Positions 54,120 to 57,246 of a stretch of 57,246 nucleotides of DNA are shown here, piece after piece. The notes under the pieces were generated by a model. That model ran no database searches, was not told the origin of the DNA, and saw only the letters and a program-made list of their open reading frames with translations. Source of the stretch: Brevibacterium permense. Its GTDB lineage: Bacteria > Actinomycetota > Actinomycetes > Actinomycetales > Brevibacteriaceae. Position 1 is the first letter of the stretch, and every line of letters starts with the position of its first letter. The stretch is taken from NCBI RefSeq assembly GCF_025506275.1, contig NZ_QYCP01000072.1, positions 1-57,246 on the forward strand, read 5' to 3'. Made by a program: the position numbers and the translations under genes.

Positions 54120-54782
54120 TCAGCCCCGTGCGGCCAGCGTGCACACGCAGGCGCGATTGCCGTCGGCGTCGGCAAGGACGGTGAATGACGGCGCCTGGGA
54201 CTCGTCGACGATCGTGCCTCCGGCGTCGACCGCGGCCCTGATGCGCTCCGGCGCGACCGCCGCAGGTACGGAGACGTCGACGTGCAGACGCTGGTGCGGC
54301 ACCTCATGTTCCTCGCAGTCCTGGAACCACAGCAGCGGCATCTGTCCGGCAGGGTCGACGACGTCGGGGCCGGAGACGTTGCTCGCATCCCCGGTCAGGA
54401 GCGCCGCCCAGAACGGGGCGATGGCATCCTGGTTCGCGGTGTCGAGGCCGAGTTCGAGCAGTGCCGGGATGGTCGGGTCCGCCTTCACCCTCGCCGAGGC
54501 GGCCGCCTCGCTGATCTGTCCCGCGAGGTTGAGGTCGCGTTCGGTCACAGCCCCTGTGTCGTGGCTGGTCAGCCTGATGTCGACGTGCGGGAACGTCAGG
54601 GTGACATCGGGATGGTGGCCGGCCGCCTCGGCGAGGGACCCGATCTCAGCCACGAGTTCGAGGCCGGTTGCGAAGTCGCCCGTGAGGAAACGGGCGCCGA
54701 TGCAGTCCGGCAGTCCCTGCCAGTCGCCGAGCCCTTGGGAGTCGAGTGCGTCGAGCAGCTTCTGTCCGGTATATGCAGTCAT
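54120..54782 (-). CDS. Pterin carbinolamine dehydratase-VOC fusion protein
   Basis: 220 residues. The N-terminal 95 residues are a PCD/DCoH domain: LPDCIGARFLTGDFATGLEL and AGHHPDVTLTFPHVDIRL with the catalytic His56/His57 and His74. The C-terminal half is a VOC domain (FWAALLTGDAS, PLLWFQDCEEHEVPHQRLHVDV, ILADADGNRACVCTL). PCD recycles 4a-hydroxytetrahydropterin after aromatic hydroxylation; the role of the attached VOC domain is unknown. No aromatic hydroxylase gene is adjacent. Confidence 0.82.
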   Translation of the reverse strand: MTAYTGQKLLDALDSQGLGDWQGLPDCIGARFLTGDFATGLELVAEIGSLAEAAGHHPDVTLTFPHVDIRLTSHDTGAVTERDLNLAGQISEAAASARVKADPTIPALLELGLDTANQDAIAPFWAALLTGDASNVSGPDVVDPAGQMPLLWFQDCEEHEVPHQRLHVDVSVPAAVAPERIRAAVDAGGTIVDESQAPSFTVLADADGNRACVCTLAARG

Positions 54783-54862
54783 GGCTTCATGCTAGGGACT
54801 TCTCCCTCCCGCGTGAACCCCTCGTTCCCGGATCCAGCAGTCAGGGGCGTAACGTTGCCCCA

Positions 54863-56248
54863 GTGATTGGCTCAACCGCATACCTCGTGACGCTTCTCTT
54901 CGCGTCGATCGCGCTGCTCATCCTCCTCATCAACTGGAAGACGAAGCTGCATCCGTTCCTCGCTCTCCTCATCACCTCCGCCGTGACGGCACTGGCCGCC
55001 GGTGAGGAGATCGGCAAGATTCCGGAGACGATCGCCGCCGGAGCCGGCGACACACTCGGCGAGACCGGTGTCGTCGTCGCCCTCGGAGCGATGCTCGGAC
55101 GGCTTCTGGCCGACAGCGGTGCCATCCAGCGGATCGCGAACCTCGTCATCGAGCACTCCTCGCCGAAGGCCGCACCGTGGATCATGACGGGTGTCGCCTT
55201 CATCATCGGCATCCCTATGTTCTTCGAGGTCGGACTCGTCGTCCTCATCCCGGTCATCTACGCGGTCGCCTCGCAGCTGGAGAAGAAGACCGGGCAGAAG
55301 AAGCTGTGGTACCTGCGCATCCTCGTTCCCGCGATCGCCGCGCTCGCCTGTCTCCACGGCATGGTTCCGCCCCATCCGGGACCGCTCATCGCCGTGTCCG
55401 GACTCGACGCGAACGTCGGAATGACCATCGGCCTCGGGCTCGTCTGTGCGATCCCCACCGTCATCCTCGCCGGCCCGGTCTACGCCCGCTGGATCGCCCC
55501 ACGGGTCAGACTCGAACCGACCGCCGACCTCATCGACCAGTACACCGGAGCCCGCGCCGAGGTGGACCAGAAGGAACTGCGAACGATTCCGGTCTGGCTC
55601 GCCTTCGTCACCGTCCTCGTCCCCGTCGTGCTCATGCTCGTGCACACCGTGGTGCAGCTCGTGGCACCGGAGTCATCGTTCGAACCCATCGCCGAGGTGA
55701 TCGGCAACCCGATCATCGCCATGCTGGCCGGAGTCATCTTCGCCGCCATTGCGCTCGGTTGGACCTCGGGAATGGGCGGCGAGCGGATCCGCAGCTCCTT
55801 CGGCGACAGCCTCAAGTCGATCGCCGGAGTCATCCTCATCATCGGCGGCGGTGGCGCCTTCAACGAGGTGCTCAAGGACTCGGGCATCGGCGACGCCGTC
55901 GTCGGCGCGACCTCTCATCTGGAGATGAACCTCATCCTGCTCGGCTGGTTCATCGGCATCCTGCTGTCGTTCGCCACCGGATCGGCAACCGTGGGAATCA
56001 CCTCGGCCACTGGCATCGTCGCCCCTCTCATCGGTGATCACTCGGGGGCATACGTGTCTCTGGTCGTCATTGCGATCGGCTCGGGATCGATCGGTCTGAA
56101 CTGGGTCAACCATGCGGGATTCTGGTTCGTCAAGGAGAGCTTCGGCATGACGATCGGTCAGGCGACGAAGACTCATATGATGGTCCAGACCCTCGTCAGC
56201 GTCTTCGGGCTGATCTTCGCCTTCCTGCTCTCACTGCTCTTCGTCTGA
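54863..56248 (+). CDS. gntP: GntP-family gluconate:proton symporter
   Basis: 461 residues with about 12-14 hydrophobic segments. GETGVVVALGAMLGRLLADS, GIPMFFEVGLVVLIPVIYA, HGMVPPHPGPLIAV, GGGGAFNEVLKDSGIG, FATGSATVGITSATGI and NWVNHAGFWFVKE are the conserved GntP loops. Gluconate or a related sugar acid is the likely substrate. The GTG at 54863 starts the first helix; there is no ribosome site, so translation may be leaderless. Divergent from the PCD-VOC gene, 80 bp away. Confidence 0.88.
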   Translation: MIGSTAYLVTLLFASIALLILLINWKTKLHPFLALLITSAVTALAAGEEIGKIPETIAAGAGDTLGETGVVVALGAMLGRLLADSGAIQRIANLVIEHSSPKAAPWIMTGVAFIIGIPMFFEVGLVVLIPVIYAVASQLEKKTGQKKLWYLRILVPAIAALACLHGMVPPHPGPLIAVSGLDANVGMTIGLGLVCAIPTVILAGPVYARWIAPRVRLEPTADLIDQYTGARAEVDQKELRTIPVWLAFVTVLVPVVLMLVHTVVQLVAPESSFEPIAEVIGNPIIAMLAGVIFAAIALGWTSGMGGERIRSSFGDSLKSIAGVILIIGGGGAFNEVLKDSGIGDAVVGATSHLEMNLILLGWFIGILLSFATGSATVGITSATGIVAPLIGDHSGAYVSLVVIAIGSGSIGLNWVNHAGFWFVKESFGMTIGQATKTHMMVQTLVSVFGLIFAFLLSLLFV

Positions 56249-56250
56249 CG

Positions 56251-56340
56251 GGTCTCCGCTCGCCCGACTTCAGCCCGCACGGCCTCCGTCCGCCCGGTCT
56301 CGGTCCGCCTGGTTTCCGTCCGCCCGGTCTCCGTCGTTCC
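56251..56340. repeat. 15-bp minisatellite, six units, after gntP
   Basis: Six consecutive 15-base units begin two bases after the gntP stop, e.g. GGCCTCCGTCCGCCC, GGTCTCGGTCCGCCT, GGTTTCCGTCCGCCC; the first, second and last are more diverged. No coding function is evident on either strand. Confidence 0.85.
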
Positions 56341-56530
56341 AGCCGGGGCGCAGACATGTCGTGGTCTACGACGCCATACTCGCGGTCACGCTTGATCGAG
56401 GGGAGGGAGCGCTGGAAAGTGAGGGAACGCTTGATCGAAGGCGTGCGAAGACCGCTGACCGAGGAGATGGGCGACACGAAATAGACCAGTGGTCTTGATT
56501 TAGGGGTGTGTCCTGTGCCTCAATGGTGGT

Positions 56531-57246
56531 GTGACGAAATTCCATGCCATCCGCGACCAACTCTTCGACCGTCTCGAGGACATGGCCGCCGGTGAGCAGT
56601 TTCCTCCGGAACGACAGCTCGCCGAGACTCTCGGCATCTCGCGGATGACCCTGCGCCGCGCCATCGACGAACTCGTCGCCAAGGGCATGGTCCGCAGGCG
56701 TCACGGCACGGGCGTCTTCGCACTCGGGCCGAAACTCGACCAACCGCTGGCGGCGAGCTCCTTCACCGAGGATATGCTCGCCCGCGGAATGCGTCCCGGG
56801 TCCCATATCCTCAGTTTCGACGTCGCCGAGGCGGGCGCGCATATCGCTCGTCGACTCCACATCTCCGAAGACGACGACGTCATCGCGATCCTGCGTCTGC
56901 GCCTGGCCGATGACGAACCGATCGCTCTCGAAGAACTCCACGTGCCCTCGGCTCTCGTCCCCGGGCTGAGCGCAGGCGACCTCGAGGACCAGTCCTTCTA
57001 CGATCTGCTGCGTCGGAACTTCGGCATTCGCCTCAACCACAGTGTGCAGACGATCGAGCCGACCCTCCTCGACGCCGGCGAAGCTCAGCATCTCGGCGTC
57101 GAAGAACTCTCACCTGCCCTGCTGTTCGAACGCATCTCCCGCGGTGCCGATGACCGCCCCTTCGAGTTCGTCCGCTCCGTCTACAGAGGCGACCGTTACA
57201 AGGTCCGCACCGAACTCACCGTCCCCGCCCCGGCCGCATCCGGAGC
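56531..57246 (+). CDS. GntR-family (HutC-type) regulator, truncated by window end
   Basis: At least 238 residues, still open at the window end. Winged helix FHAIRDQLFDRLEDMAAGEQ, LAETLGISRMTLRRAIDELV and the wing GMVRRRHGTGVFALG, followed by a UTRA domain (AIARRLHISEDDDVIAILRL to FEFVRSVYRGDRYKVR). The GTG at 56531 is the only start that fits; no clear ribosome site. About 280 bp after gntP on the same strand; it may control gntP or genes beyond the window. The C-terminal YRGDRYKV indicates only a few residues are missing. Confidence 0.85.
   Translation, partial: MTKFHAIRDQLFDRLEDMAAGEQFPPERQLAETLGISRMTLRRAIDELVAKGMVRRRHGTGVFALGPKLDQPLAASSFTEDMLARGMRPGSHILSFDVAEAGAHIARRLHISEDDDVIAILRLRLADDEPIALEELHVPSALVPGLSAGDLEDQSFYDLLRRNFGIRLNHSVQTIEPTLLDAGEAQHLGVEELSPALLFERISRGADDRPFEFVRSVYRGDRYKVRTELTVPAPAASG

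Noticed and set aside
56251..56340. Possible CRISPR array
   Set aside because: Units are 15 bp, contiguous and without spacers, so it is a minisatellite; no cas genes are in the window.

Overview
The window is high-GC DNA with dense, often translationally coupled genes, and reads as the chromosome of a Gram-positive actinomycete. The gene content (Corynebacterium-like iol and qsu pathways, DtxR-type iron box, NylB-like hydrolase) fits the Micrococcales, and Brevibacterium is my best guess. That genus call is inference from remembered protein resemblance, not from a search.

Layout. 1-175: the 3' half of a tRNA-like sequence with its terminator, possibly the scar of an integrated element whose body lies left of the window. 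281-1477: a small membrane protein and a universal stress protein. 1609-11107 (minus strand): a myo-inositol operon, transcribed iolC, Cgl0159-type aldolase, iolB, iolD, iolE, iolG, iolH and a sugar porter (iolT-like); iolA is not in the window. 11291-14398 (minus strand): a GntR-family regulator downstream of a second TIM-barrel isomerase and Gfo/Idh dehydrogenase pair. Paired TTGTC-N2-GACAA-type operators precede both transcription units, so one regulator probably controls both. 14630-25237: housekeeping and accessory genes (AlkD-like, argG, GNAT, DUF559-type endonuclease, APC permease, CPBP protease, DoxX, GrpB, siderophore-interacting protein behind a DtxR-type box, nicotinamidase).

25376-27186 is a decayed patch: an MmpL remnant, a frameshifted VOC gene and one copy of a dispersed palindromic repeat also found at 17977 and 19262. 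27211-35217: lipoprotein, NylB-like serine hydrolase, AhpD-like protein, GlxA-type AraC regulator, gap, a small HTH protein and an orphan gene. 35280-40890: a quinate/shikimate module with a divergent promoter (MHS transporter and qsuB to the left; IclR regulator, aroQ and aroE/qsuD to the right), a route from quinate/shikimate to protocatechuate.

40942-52914 is the least understood part. After a DedA protein, an Asp-tailed membrane protein, a histidine kinase and an OmpR-type regulator overlap one another. An 11-bp-phased repeat follows, then six genes chained by 4-11 nt overlaps: three glycosyltransferases, an MsbA-like ABC exporter and two APH-fold phosphotransferases. I read this as a two-component-controlled system that builds and exports a glycoconjugate, product unknown; it is my main candidate for an undescribed system. 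52917-57246: aldo/keto reductase, a pterin-dehydratase/VOC fusion, a GntP gluconate permease and a GntR regulator cut by the window end.

Across the window the word CCGAGGCGG is strongly over-represented.
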